A stretch of DNA of 64,000 nucleotides from Bryoerythrophyllum caledonicum (lineage: Eukaryota > Streptophyta > Bryopsida > Pottiales > Pottiaceae), in contig OZ020522.1 of assembly GCA_963971425.1 (NCBI GenBank), positions 2,330,168 through 2,394,167 of the forward strand, in the 5' to 3' direction. Within the stretch, counting starts at the first letter, position 1. Each line of letters begins with the position of its first letter. The notes under the pieces are model-generated. The model ran no database searches. It saw only the letters and a program-made list of their open reading frames with translations, and had not been told where the DNA came from. Position numbers and translations under genes: made by a program. Shown here one piece after another: positions 35,308 through 46,483 of the stretch.

Positions 35308-38300
35308 CTAATCTAATTTCAATCCTGAATAAAGCAGCGAGTCCCTCGTCAAAGGCATCGTAAACATGCAGCAAGTCTGCAACACCAACACACATTGCTT
35401 AGTCAAGAACCCAGCCTCTATGTTTCATGATTGCTACTCAACCCCACTTTAACTTAAAACCGCAATATTTCAATTGAGCAAAGAGACAAATGGAACATGC
35501 GGGATGCAATTAAAATGTGGTTGACAGAACATCAATCCAGTCTCAAGCTCGAAATGAAGTCGTGAAGAAGGTTACGGAAGATATTCATGTCATGCAAGTA
35601 AACCAGGCTTGCAACAGCGCCTCGAGTCAATCCCGAATAAAACAGAAGAAAGATTAAGTACCAAATTCGCTTCAGATAAAACGTACCGAGAGAATAAGAG
35701 CCAGCAGCAGAATAAGTACAGTGAAGAAGACAACAGCCTGGTTTCCCAAGTGCAAGGCCATCTGCTCAGGGTAAGTCTCATTTCCTGGACTTGACGTAGG
35801 TACAGCTACAGCTGCATCTGCATCTTGCAGGAACCGCGCTCGCCGTTCACTTACGGTAATCTCAAAATCGTTGGAACTCTTGGAGAAAGTAAAGACACCC
35901 ACAAGTTTATCTGCCCCATTGCAACAGTCAAGACGCACAATAAGAAAAGGTTATTGAATCACGACTGCTGACTACTAGAAGCCCGTTTCAAAATAAATTT
36001 ACTAGAAACAAGACTACAATGATGTATCCAGCATAATATCACACATGTCATTCCCACGGATACAAACATCAAAAGGACAAAAAATATATGGCTTTCCTGC
36101 ATCCTCGGTAACTGCAAAATAAACTCTCACCGTTGTAGTTATCCTGCAAATACTGTACGGCCTGGTTCACGGCGTACAGTACAAACTTGGAAGCAAGCTG
36201 AGTCTGATGTCCGCTTCCATAAGCTTTCCGCAACTCCTAAAATTTACAAAGAACAACCTCTTCAGTTATACAAAAAATCTTTGAGTCATACTGCGGTTCT
36301 ACCACCTACCATTCACCGGACAAATGATTCTATTATGTTCTCTAAACTGGACTGCTTACTATTTAGGCTTGGAAAAGCTCACCTCAATTCCGTTAAAATT
36401 TCCGAAATACAGGTTCGCTGGCTGTTCAAGGTCTACAGATTGCTGTGAAGAGACTGCCCGCTGCACGTTCCTGAATATGCCCATCAATTCTTTGAAGAAA
36501 ACTCGGTCAGCAGTCTGCACACAATTTTACCACTTGAGTCCCTCTAAAATAAAAGCCCTTAATTAACCCCCGGAATGATCGATGTGCACAAAAACACTGT
36601 GTTCATACTAGTAGATAAATGAGAAAAGTTAAGACCTACTCGAGCACCACTTGCTGGAGAAATAATCTGAACATGTAATAGGTCGACCTCAAAAGGCATC
36701 GAACGGAACATACCTTAGTAACATCTAGAGAGAAAGTTTCGCCATTGCTCATAACCCATGATACAGTAGTCACAGTCTTAGAGTCCCCATCCAAGTTGTA
36801 GGAGGGACTCATGAAAACAAACTCCTGAAAGACAAATAAAATTGATCATTGATTATCCAATCTGAATTCAGCCACAAAGTTGTACCTACATGCATGCCGC
36901 ACAGCATCCGCTTTCAAGATAGGAGGTGGAAAAATAAACCTACCCCCTGAAAGTCTTGCTCAGAAATCTCAGCATGTAAATCCACAGCATCCAAGTTGGT
37001 CAGTGTAAACACATTCAGACCATCGCCTGGCAAATCCAACCAGAGTACCGATTAAGGCAATAACTAGCAGCGGCTGAAAGTACCTCAAAAGATACCTCAC
37101 AAGAGAATCAGTGAGACAAAGAGTGAGAGTATGGAGCAAAGACAGTGAAACAAATAAGACCAGACTTATTCAGGGACAGTGTATAGGATTTACCAGAGAT
37201 TTGACTGACATGCGAATCTTTAGCCATGAAAGCCCGTTGTTGATATAGTTTAAGACCAAGCGAATCCACATTGTCGATTAAATCTGTTCACAACAAGAAT
37301 GTCAGTTTATAAATTGTTCATAATGGTATCAGAGAAAGAGATTCCCCCCAGACAAGATTTCTCAAAAACAAACGAGAGACTCATACCGGATTCAACTCCG
37401 CCAATGTTCAGAGAAAGTACAGCTCGGGGCCGCTGAAATGGGTTAGGTGCAACCACAGAGTCGACCTGCGATAAACTCGACTTGTTACTTGTGGTTAAAC
37501 CAAAGTCCAGGACCCCATTCAACATCAAGGGAAAATACGGAGCTTGATGGGCAGCAACTCAAATTTAAAAATAATAAAGGTCAAATTCATTTCAATCCTC
37601 GGAATTCTGGACCAAACAGGCATTCTCGCTCAATAGAAGCTATCAAATATCCATAAGAATGTTAACATGCAGTTGACCAAGAGATCAACCTTAGCGGCAA
37701 CTTTTTCGTCAATTACGACTCCTGGAACTACTCCAAGGAGTACTGCCAATGATGTCGCAACATCATCGTACGAGAATACCTGAATCAAATACAGATGCAT
37801 AGATTAAAAACCAAGAAATTCATGGAGCTAAATATGAGGACCGACAAACGCTTTACTTTCTACAAGACAAAAGACTTAGCAAGCAGCTTAATATCAAGTT
37901 TAATCTACTGCTAAAACATTCACAATCTCTGACTGATTTGGCATTTGACATATCTCGTTGTAATCAGAAGAGATCTATGTCTTGAATTCAGCAGAAACTG
38001 ATCAGCTTGAACTCGTTAATTTCTACTAGTTAGACCACTTAATTCTCATCAAAACCGAAGATAAATTCCATGCCGAACCATCCCTCATCTTTCGCTTCAC
38101 AAACGCCGTGCCAATGACCAAATACCTCTTTTGCGGTAGCTGAAGTTCTCCTTAAATACTCGGGCCTGACACTGCTGTCCACAAAGATGACTGCACCATC
38201 TCCCTGCAAAGTCCAGCAAGTAACATTAATTTGCAAAATTCCACTGCTCTGAACTTGAATCACAGTGCAATGATCACTAGACTAAACTCACATCACATAG

Positions 38301-38814
38301 TCTCGCAATACGACGAAGCCAAAAAAGAGATTCAAAATCACAAGTCGACAGCTGGAAACCTCGTGAAAAACCAACAGCAAGTCGCTGCAAAACACTCGGA
38401 AGAGAACCCTACATCCGCTTCTGGAATTGTCCGACATAAATCCAAACTCCAACCCTAACATCTCCGCCAGAGAAATTCACTCAACAGCAGCTCAGTCTCA
38501 TTACTACGTGTCAACAATGCGCGTGACAAACCTCCTCTAATAGAGATCAACGAGCTTCACGATCAACTGACATAAAAGTAGACTCAATCTACTCCACAGC
38601 AAAGCGTGCTCACTCCGCAAACCCTCCCTGCGTCTCAAATTCAGCCTCCGCCTCAAATCCAGAGTCTCATCACCAATTCCTTGAAAAAATCCCAAAGAAA
38701 AAACTCTCCCGAACAATTCGTCAGACCATTTACCTGGAAACTCGACGCGGCAATCAGAGGCGCGAAAAGGAGCGCCACGAACAAGACGCCGCTGCAACGC
38801 CTGAGACCGTCCAT
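35308..38814 (-). CDS. Type I membrane protein with signal peptide and single C-terminal TM segment
   Basis: Eleven exons with GT-AG borders join in frame: 38734-38814, 38126-38203, 37690-37779, 37387-37465, 37194-37283, 36944-37026, 36714-36824, 36383-36514, 36131-36236, 35687-35910 and 35308-35376. They give 380 residues. Exon 1 is a signal peptide (MDGLRRCSGVLFVALLFAPL). The lumenal part has GDGAVIFVDSSVRPEYL, SYDDVATSLAVLLGVVPGV and PNPFQRPRAVLSLNIGG. A hydrophobic segment at about 341-358 (AVVFFTVLILLLALILS) is followed by a short cytosolic tail ending PLTRDSLLYSGLKLD. The layout suggests a conserved plant secretory-pathway protein, possibly of the kind distantly compared with V-ATPase accessory proteins, but I cannot name a family with confidence. 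No damage is seen. Confidence 0.85.
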
Positions 38815-38989
38815 CTCGCCAAGTACCTAAACCGGCAGCAAATCTCAAACTCGAATGAATTCCTAGGGTTTCCTTCGATTGTGAGAAATCCGAAGCAACC
38901 GACCGCGAGTTTCTGGCGCAAAGTTCACGGAAATCGGCAGAAGCGCCGGCGCTTGAACGTGGCAAGCTACCTCACCGCTCCGATGAGCC

Positions 38990-39395
38990 GGTACAACAAG
39001 AGCCACTGTGCCGGAGATCGGCAAATGTCGTGAGCACAACGCCAAACTGACGAAAAACCTTTCGAGGTTTGGCCTTCGGTTCTGAACCGAGGGGACGGTG
39101 ACCGGATCGATCGGTGAAACCACGAGCCCCCTAAAGCCGTCACGAAAACCACCATCTCTATGAGATATGGACTTCAGGGTTTCCTGTTCTACGAATTTGG
39201 TAGATGGTATCAGTTTAGGGTGGAGTGACGGTTTCGGGAGTTTGGATCTGATTACCGGGTACATGCCGGTTGTGAGCAAATGTTGTGACCAACGCCAAAC
39301 TGAGGAAAAAACTCTCGAATCGGAGGGGAACGGTGACCGGATCGATCGGTGAAGCCCCGAGCCCCCTAAAACCGTCACAGAAACCACCATCTCTG
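38990..39395 (-). promoter_or_regulatory. Upstream region of the membrane-protein gene with a direct duplication
   Basis: Two related copies, 39,026-39,169 and 39,280-39,395, share GGTGACCGGATCGATCGGTG and AGCCCCCTAAA and ACCACCATCTCT. They lie 200-580 bases upstream of the start codon and are separated by about 110 bases of unrelated sequence. This is the likely promoter and 5' leader region; the duplicated block may contain regulatory sites, but none is identified. Confidence 0.5.
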
Positions 39396-39618
39396 TTAAC
39401 CCTTACACGTCAGTCCGGAACCGTGTATACACGACCATATTTTACTGAAAATGTATTAAAGTTTAGCAAGACTTACACCTTTGGATTGAAGAATTTTTCA
39501 ACTAACATCTTTCCTATGGGAGTCATTTCAATATCTAAACCTTATCATGTTCAAATACGACACCATACATGTAGAATACGGTGGCCACTAGCAGGACCTT
39601 TGAACGTTTAAGGGTTAA
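39396..39618. mobile_element. 215-bp TTAA-flanked MITE
   Basis: TTAA at 39,396-39,399 and 39,615-39,618 flank a unit with inverted ends CCCTTACACGT and, on the other strand, CCCTTAAACGT. It is non-coding. The ends resemble piggyBac-type termini. CAGTCCGGAAC just inside the left end is shared with the hairpin at 16.6 kb. Confidence 0.75.
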
Positions 39619-39930
39619 AGTAGAGGGATGCCCCTCATAAAAAGTAGAGGGATGACCCCCATAAAAAGTAGAGGGATGACCTCATTTTTCACCTCCTACT
39701 TTAGAGTCTTATGATAGGAATTGGAACCATAAGAGTAACGCAAGTCCAAAGTCTTGTATGAAATAAACTTTTGTTGGAAATAGTGCAATTAAATACGTTA
39801 TGAGGCCTACATAATTCCTTAATTTCCACCTTTTGAATTTGAATTCTGTAACTACTTTGCTCATTATTAAATACCTTAAGAAAAACAAAGATGTTCTTCC
39901 TCCCTAGGTCATTTTCAATGTATCTATACA

Positions 39931-40135
39931 ACAAGGTCTTAAGACCCTTACAATGGTTGAGGACCATTGTACTATCCACCGGTTGGCATAAGAATTCAAA
40001 CTTTGGTCATCCCAGTAGAGTGCAAAGGCCAACAAGGTCTTGAAACCCTTATAATGGTTAAGGACCATTGTACTATCCACCGGTTGGCATACAAATTCAA
40101 ACTTTGGTCACCCCATTCGAGTGCAAAGGCCAAAA
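39931..40135. repeat. Two tandem copies of a ~103-bp unit
   Basis: CAAGGTCTTAAGACCCTTA at 39,931 and CAAGGTCTTGAAACCCTTA at 40,034 start two units that share CCATTGTACTATCCACCGG and AATTCAAACTTTGGTCA. No function is apparent. Confidence 0.8.
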
Positions 40136-40264
40136 CTATTAAGTCAAGCCATTGGTTAAATTGAGCCCAATGAAATTTCCTATTTTTTCAAAATAATGAC
40201 TAGTTCAAAAATAACTACCATCCAAAAATTGATATTTAGGTTCTTATATATATACGTCAACTAT

Positions 40265-40568
40265 ATAATCCTTTTAGGCCAATGAGCATTTTTGGCCTCT
40301 GAGGGTCTACAAGTGTTCTAGATAATGCAGAATGGCATCTACGCAATGGATACATTTTAGCACTAAAATCTACAAACTAGTTTCACGGAAATTACTGTAG
40401 CTCGCTGATGCTTGCACCGATTGTGGTGGCAATGGTCTCAACAGATGCCTACCTTCCTCCACCTCTAACACATGGTCTATTTTTTCCTTTGAGGTCCCTT
40501 GTAGCGCTTTCTGTAAAGGTTTTTTTCCAAAACGATCCATGTATGGTCAATCGGCCTTAAAGGGTTAA
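40265..40568 (-). mobile_element. ~300-bp MITE (family R2, copy 2)
   Basis: This is the inverted relative of 11,424-11,738. The right end is GGCCTTAAAGGG followed by TTAA (40,565-40,568). The left end is CCTTTTAGGCCAATGA next to an imperfect ATAA. Shared internal words include TATTTTTTCCTTTGAGGT and TCTAGATAATGCAGAATGGC-type sequence. Confidence 0.7.
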
Positions 40569-41849
40569 GGTCGGTTTCACACGCAGACCGTGGACCAAAT
40601 TGTGTCGAGGACCAAACTATGTCGAGAGACCAAGTTTTGGAGTTGGAAAAAAATATAAAATATGTAATTTGCAAATTTTGGGTCCATGTAGTGTGAAAAC
40701 CCGAAGGACCAAGTTGAGAGGCCGTGGCCCATATCAGTTGGCAAGCCCCAAGTCAAATTTTACTTCTAGAAGGTCCTAATTTTTCTAAAACCTTCCTCTT
40801 TCATTTTCCTCTTGCCAAGTTGCCGTGGAGTCCACAAGGGAACAAATTTTAATGCTTCTTTCAATCTTTATGGTTATGAAATATATTATTGTGGTCATTT
40901 TGACATTCCGAAAGGTTGCAAATTTTCACCAAATTCGATTCCTAGCATCCAAACAATCCAAAATATGAAGAATTTGGCCAAAAATTGCATTGGAAAATAA
41001 TTCCAACACAAATATCTACAATGTAAACGTGATAAAAGATGAATGAACATGAATTCTGTCACCAAAGAGGATTTTGAATATTTTAATGAAAAAATGTTCG
41101 GCATCTTAGCAAGAGCTTGGGTTTCTATTCTCGTTTGGACCAAACTTCCTGAGAGAGACTAAACTCTTGGCACCAAAACCTCAAAAAAAAGTGTTGCCAT
41201 GGAGGCATTTAAGACGTCCTTGGCCTCTCGACCCTTGGTCCCTAAGTGAAAGCCAACAGGCCGACCAAGGCCAATTTTGAGGCTCTAGACCAATCAAATT
41301 GCAAGAAACACTTGGCCTATCAAACCTTGGTCCGCGTGTGAAACCCCCCTAAGAGTGTTGGAGAGTATAAAAACAAGATTTGTTCTTTAAACATGTTTTT
41401 AAATATGCAAATTTGCTCTTAGAAAGTAAACCAAAGATATCTATCCAGTAAGAATTTGAAATTAAGTACAATAAGAAGACATAACAAATTTGTAAACTTT
41501 GGCTAGGTGGATTGTAAGATACATACATTTGAAGGGTGCAATATAGTTTTTTCTACCTTGCTTAAGGCTAGATACTTTGACTCTAAAAAGTGGCATAACT
41601 TATCATCACAATTTGCATAAATTTTATGGAACTATGTTCCACGTTGTGTTAGTAAAAAATCATTGCATGTCAAAAATCACAAGTAATGGAGTGGGTTTAC
41701 AATGAGGAGAAAATTTGCACAATATCTTAGATTAAAAAACAAGGTCATTTTCTTAGAACATAAATCTTATTTTTGGCTTGAATAAATGATGGTTGAATCT
41801 AAAATCTGAATAGTGGATGAAATCATCACACCTTCTTCTAATAATCACA
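40569..41849. other. No gene recognised
   Basis: AT-rich. CTTTCACTTAGG-like and AAGCCAACAGG strings near 41,230-41,350 echo GGTCGGTTTCACACGCAGACC at 40,570, suggesting a further decayed repeat with similar ends, but I cannot define it. Confidence 0.3.
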
Positions 41850-42540
41850 AGATTTTACAAACTTTAACCTCACAGATTGAAAGATTATAGTGTTTGAAGT
41901 AAACAAAACGGTTCATTTTCTTCCCTGCATTGAGTGGAGCAACAGACCTTGATTTCACTTGGTATCAAATTTTTTGCACTACATAAGGTCTAATATCATT
42001 ACCATCATGTTAAGCATGATGTTAGTTCCTTGTACACCAATTATTAGAGGTAGAGAAGGGGTGTAGCATATTCAAAACAACTGTGCAAGGAGTGGAGGTT
42101 CAAAAGTTGTCAGTTCAAGTTTAAATTTGTTGTGAAATTAATATGTTTTAGATTGATTATCCAAATAGTCAATGAGAAGGTTTACACCACATATTGTTGT
42201 GAAAAAAATAAGAAGTAAAACTTATGGAGATCTCTAAGTTTTATATGGAAGAGAAGAAGTTTTTTAATACCTTGCCCAACAATATGTGACAATGTGTGAA
42301 AATGTTTGACATTGGTCTACATGCTATATTTTACTAAAGACAAGAACCTTTTTTTGACAATATGAAGGGAAATAATATTGTCTACTAGTATCAAAAATCT
42401 CACATTCAATAGAGTGTCCTAGTAAAACTTTTTGGAGGTGCCCGACTTGCCCACTCTCCCTGTTTAAAATTCAAAACCCTATAACTTTTTCACCAAATGT
42501 CAGATTTAGGAAAGAATTGTTCTCCCACTAAGGTCTTAGT
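41850..42540 (+). mobile_element. R1 repeat, copy D
   Basis: Same orientation as copy A, matching from its GATTGAAAGATTATAGTG region to CCCATTTAAAATTCAAAACC-type sequence. Neither TTAA terminus is recognisable, so it is truncated at both ends or decayed. Confidence 0.75.
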
Positions 42541-43063
42541 TAGCCTATTTTTCTATCTTTTATGAAGTGTCAAATGTGTGGCTCTGATCTTCTATGAGCC
42601 GCAGGATATGTGGCCAAAAGTTACTTCTTCATTTTTTTTTATTGGGCGATAATTGTATGTTGCTTTACAACTATTTTGCACCTAGCCTCTTTATAGTGGT
42701 CGCCCTAGATGGCAAAGAGTTTGCTCAGAGTTTATGTTGTTGTGGCATCACGATCCTTCAAACTATTCTAAATATGGCATGTATTCTAAAAAAATTTCCT
42801 CAATATGGCACCAACAAATCTAAATCAATGAAAATTCAACGAGTTCATCACAAGAGACATTAAAACTTCCATAGATAGACATTAATACGTGGAAGAAAAT
42901 GGTGCCTCTCTCATGGACTGCCTCTATCTCGTCAAGACAAAATCCAACCATGGTCACAATTCAAGACTCCGTGTTGTTGTATACAGAAAGATCAATAACC
43001 ACAACAAATTGAGAGTCCTAACCAACATCAAATGAGCAAAAAACATACACTAGAACAAGTATA
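42541..43063 (-). pseudogene. Possible small gypsy polyprotein fragment and unannotated sequence
   Basis: The stretch 42,988-43,050 is a diverged direct repeat of 45,538-45,602 (GAGAGTCCTAACCAACAT is shared). On the minus strand it reads DSQFVVVIDLS, resembling the beginning of a gypsy RNase H region. The rest has no recognisable content. Confidence 0.35.
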
Positions 43064-45013
43064 TGTTGTTGTGGGAGTCTGAAACTCCAACTTGGTTGCT
43101 TCTACCAAATAAATTAGTTAAAGTAGGATTTTTAGTCTTTATTAACAAGAAAAGTAGTAAGTATTGTGTAGAATTAGATTAGATAGCGGATAGTGAAAAT
43201 AGGGAATTGCTTAAGTAGTTAATTAGTTCATAGTGGTGATAAAATCGGGACTTAAATTCTCTAGTTTAGTCCCGGAAAACAATTTCAAGGAGTTCTGGAA
43301 GAGATTCCGAGATGTATTCCTTAAATCACCACTTAGCCTAAATTAATTAGTTAAGTTTAGAAGGCAGTTAGATTGATTGAGAAGTAGCTTTAGTTCTTTG
43401 TTTTTGTTTTTGATTGTTGTTGGCATAAATTCTTATTTGAAAGAATAAGAATTTAGTTATCTGAAACAAAATATATAAAGAAGAAACAAGAAATTAAAGA
43501 AAAAAATGAAAAAATGAAAAAAATAAAATAAAAAAAAATAATGATTAATTAATTAAACACACAACCTCAACTAGGGGCTGTGCCTTCCATTCTGGGGAGG
43601 GACATCAATAGCTGGCCGGCGGTGGGTTGAGTCCATCGGGTCAGATCCCGACACTCGGGCGCCGGCACTCACCCACCGGGCCTCAACCGGGCTGGACCGG
43701 GTCTCGCCTTCATTGGGCTTCCCCGAGCATGTTCCAAGCCCTCGCTATTTTCCGCCTGCTCTCCCCCCGAGCTCAGCCATTGCGGCCGTCTTCCTCCCCC
43801 TTGTCTTTTTTTCCTCTCTTCGTCCTTTCTCTTCCACTTCCTCCTCCTCATCTCCCTCTTTCTCTTCCTATCTCTCCCTTCTTTCTCTTCCTATCTCTCC
43901 CTTCTTTCTCTCTCCTTCTCTTTAGTCAATTTAGTTTCCTTGAAGAGTTGGGATTTTCAAAGAAGAAGAAGAGGAAGTGCAATTTCAAGAAAGAAGAAGA
44001 AGAGGTGGTTTTCAAGGAAGAAGAAGAGGTGGTTTTCAAGGAAGAAGAAGAGGTGGTTTTCAAAGAAAAATAAGAGGTGGCGCAGCTTCAACAAAGAAGA
44101 AGAAGAGGTGGTGCAACTCCAAGGGAGAGGAAGAATCTAGGGTTTTTGAAGCGGAGGTGGTGCAACAAGGAAGTGGCAAGACATTGAGGTGATTCTTGCC
44201 AAGTAATATCTTTTCTTATTTGCACAACTTCCTTGTTGAGTCTCCTCATTTTTCTCTCCCCGAGGTGATTCGGGTTATTTTCTTCCGATCTAGAGAAAAA
44301 GTCTCCCGGTGGACTCTATCTAGACCATATATGTCCTAGATTGCGACTTCTTATACGTGTGAGTCTTTGTTGGTGTCCTATCGTTTGTTTTCTATTGTCT
44401 TAGCCTTGTGGCAAGTCTTTCCTTTAGGTTTTCTCCATCCTCCCTAGGTCTTGCCCAAATTTTCTATCATTTTCCCGATCTCCGCTGTCAATTGGGAAAA
44501 TCTCTTTCTAAGTCATGTTCTCCCAAGTTCTCTCCTTGTAATGATCATATGTGATATTGTTTCGTTAGTATGTTGTTAGATACGTGAGATACGTACATCC
44601 ACATATTCTAGCAAAGTGTTCCGGAATAGTACACCGGTTAATCGGTATACTTATGTTTTCCGGGCCGGACCGGAATTTGTGATAAGTTGATAGGGAGATT
44701 TGTGAAAATATAAGGCACATTCGGAGGTAGTCCATCCCAGACAACATGACTCCACCGGTAACACGGACGCTTTCCAAGATTGACCCAAACAAGTGAGAAG
44801 GGATTGCGAAAGGAGAATATTGTGAGGAAGATGATTGAGTTTTTAAACTCAATCTTTTGGTCAATCCTTCCATGGATCTATCGGGAGATAATTCCACTCT
44901 TCTAGATGGATCTTTCGGTTGAGCCTTTGTTATATATTATGTGTAATTGTTGATTAAATGAGTTCGTCATACACCAAAATGTCCTAGGTCTTTGTGTATT
45001 TGCCGTATCAACA
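43064..45013. other. LTR-like block, TGTTG...CAACA, about 1.95 kb
   Basis: The block starts TGTTGTTGTGGGAG and ends CCGTATCAACA, the TG...CA form of a long terminal repeat. It interrupts a gypsy fragment. It holds a CT-rich tract (43,800-43,920), then a GA-rich tract with about four 24- to 27-bp units of AAGAAGAAGAGGTGGTTTTC (43,955-44,110). I found no matching target duplication (GTATA versus AAGCC), so a solo LTR is only a suggestion. Confidence 0.35.
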
Positions 45014-45602
45014 AAGCCCTTTGATCTGGCCTGGGAATTATGCGCCTGCTTCCATCCGGCCACACCCTAAATAGTTGGTTGTTCTCCTAACGATACTTAC
45101 TATTTGGTGCCCAACTCTATCACGCTCCATAGCAGAAAGAGCTGGGGGAAGTGTCCCATATTGTAGCTTGTGCAAGACTAGACCGTCTTCTTACACATCG
45201 CTAACAACTTGGGCCCTATTTGGTTTCTCATCCGTTGCCAAATCAAGCAACGTTGATGCAGAACCAGACATCAACGTGAGGTAAGCCGTTGCATGCCTCT
45301 TCGAGATTGACTCCCTAACACAATCTCCATGCCATCTGACATTAGTCAGATTCTCCTCTACAGGACTTGGACTGCGAGATAAACCATCTACATTCAAGTT
45401 TGTGATGTCTACTCAATGTACACCTCAAAGTCATATTTCTAAAGCAACAACGTCTACAAGGCAAGCTTGCCAGTAAGCTTGTCAGACTCCATGAGCTACT
45501 TCAAAGGCTGATAGTTGATCACCAATGTGAAACGTAAAGAAAGATTGATAATTACAACAGATCGAGAGTCCTAACCAACATTAAATAAACCAAAAACATA
45601 CA
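45014..45602 (-). pseudogene. Ty3/gypsy polyprotein fragment (RNase H end and zinc-binding region)
   Basis: Minus-strand translation contains degenerate RNase H tail sequence (FTFHIGDQLSAFE, then ITNLNVDGLSRSPSP) followed by NVRWHGDC and a later GRMEAG/GQIKG stretch. It corresponds to the WPDGSRR..PRPDQR zinc-binding region known in plant gypsy polyproteins. It has stops and frameshifts and is cut at 45,014 by the LTR-like block. It flanks the insertion site of the 15-kb Mutator-like element. Confidence 0.7.
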
Positions 45603-45676
45603 ATTTTGAAAACACAAAACAAACTTCTTTTGTTATCTCAGATGGCCTAGATGTCATTGCTCACAGATTTGGCGAC

Positions 45677-45685
45677 CTAGAATAT
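45677..45685. repeat. Left target-site duplication of the Mutator-like element
   Basis: CTAGAATAT directly precedes the left terminal repeat and recurs directly after the right one (61,065-61,073). Nine bases is the usual length for Mutator-like elements. The next base is G on both sides, so ten bases cannot be excluded. Confidence 0.88.
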
Positions 45686-45742
45686 GAGCGAAGCTATTTT
45701 GTGAGCAGAAAGCGGTGAGTGGTGAGCGGTGAGCAGAAAAGT
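45686..45742 (+). repeat. Left terminal inverted repeat
   Basis: It begins GAGCGAAGCTATTTTGTGAGC and continues with GGTGAGTGGTGAGCGGTGAG, a run of GGTGAGC-like hexamers/heptamers, to AGCAGAAAAG. It matches the reverse strand of 61,008-61,064 with a few gaps. Confidence 0.88.
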
Positions 45743-46483
45743 TAGGATTTTTGGCAGGATTTTTCTTAAAATACATGGATATTAGTTTCAAGAATTTGCT
45801 GATGTACATTAAAATAAGAAGTTTGACTATTTTGGGTTCATAATTTGGTTAGTATCGTGGAAAATGAATGAACCTATAACCGTGAAAAAGGAGATGGTAA
45901 AAACTTTGGCCTCATGTTGTGGAAGAATAGATGAACCTATAACCGTGGAAATGAATATATTTTTAATCAGTTACAGACATATAGAATGAAAGATCTTATG
46001 TATTCCTCCCGAATATACTTAAATCATGCATGTTTTAAATACATAAAGACTATCTTATTTAACATTGTACCATCAAAAACATAATTGTTCCAATAATAAG
46101 TTGAAGTTTGGCCATGTTGTTCCCACTCACAAGGTAGAAATATGCAATGCGGGGAAGATTGCATAAATGATGAACTTAACTTTTTGTTTACGACCTAATT
46201 CTCCCTTACCTTGATAGTATTAGAAGTGCAGACTAAAATTTGGGAACATATAGAATGACATCAATGGTAGATACAGAAGAAATATTTATCTAATTAGGTT
46301 TGAAATTAATTCATACATCATGCCTGGTTTTTTTATAAGAAGGATGATACTTTGTAAGAGAATATTGGTGATGATAATAATATAGTAGGAGAGACGCATG
46401 TACGACAATATTACACGGTGGCCTTTTCTGTCTCACCGCCATTTTAGTTAGAAAAGGAATAAGAAGTACAATAGAACTATTTG

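Noticed and set aside
43940..44192. Lys/Arg/Glu-rich frames
   Set aside because: They come from a GA-rich tandem repeat inside the LTR-like block.
43064..45013. Complete LTR retrotransposon
   Set aside because: No second copy of the block and no polyprotein between copies; at most a solo LTR.
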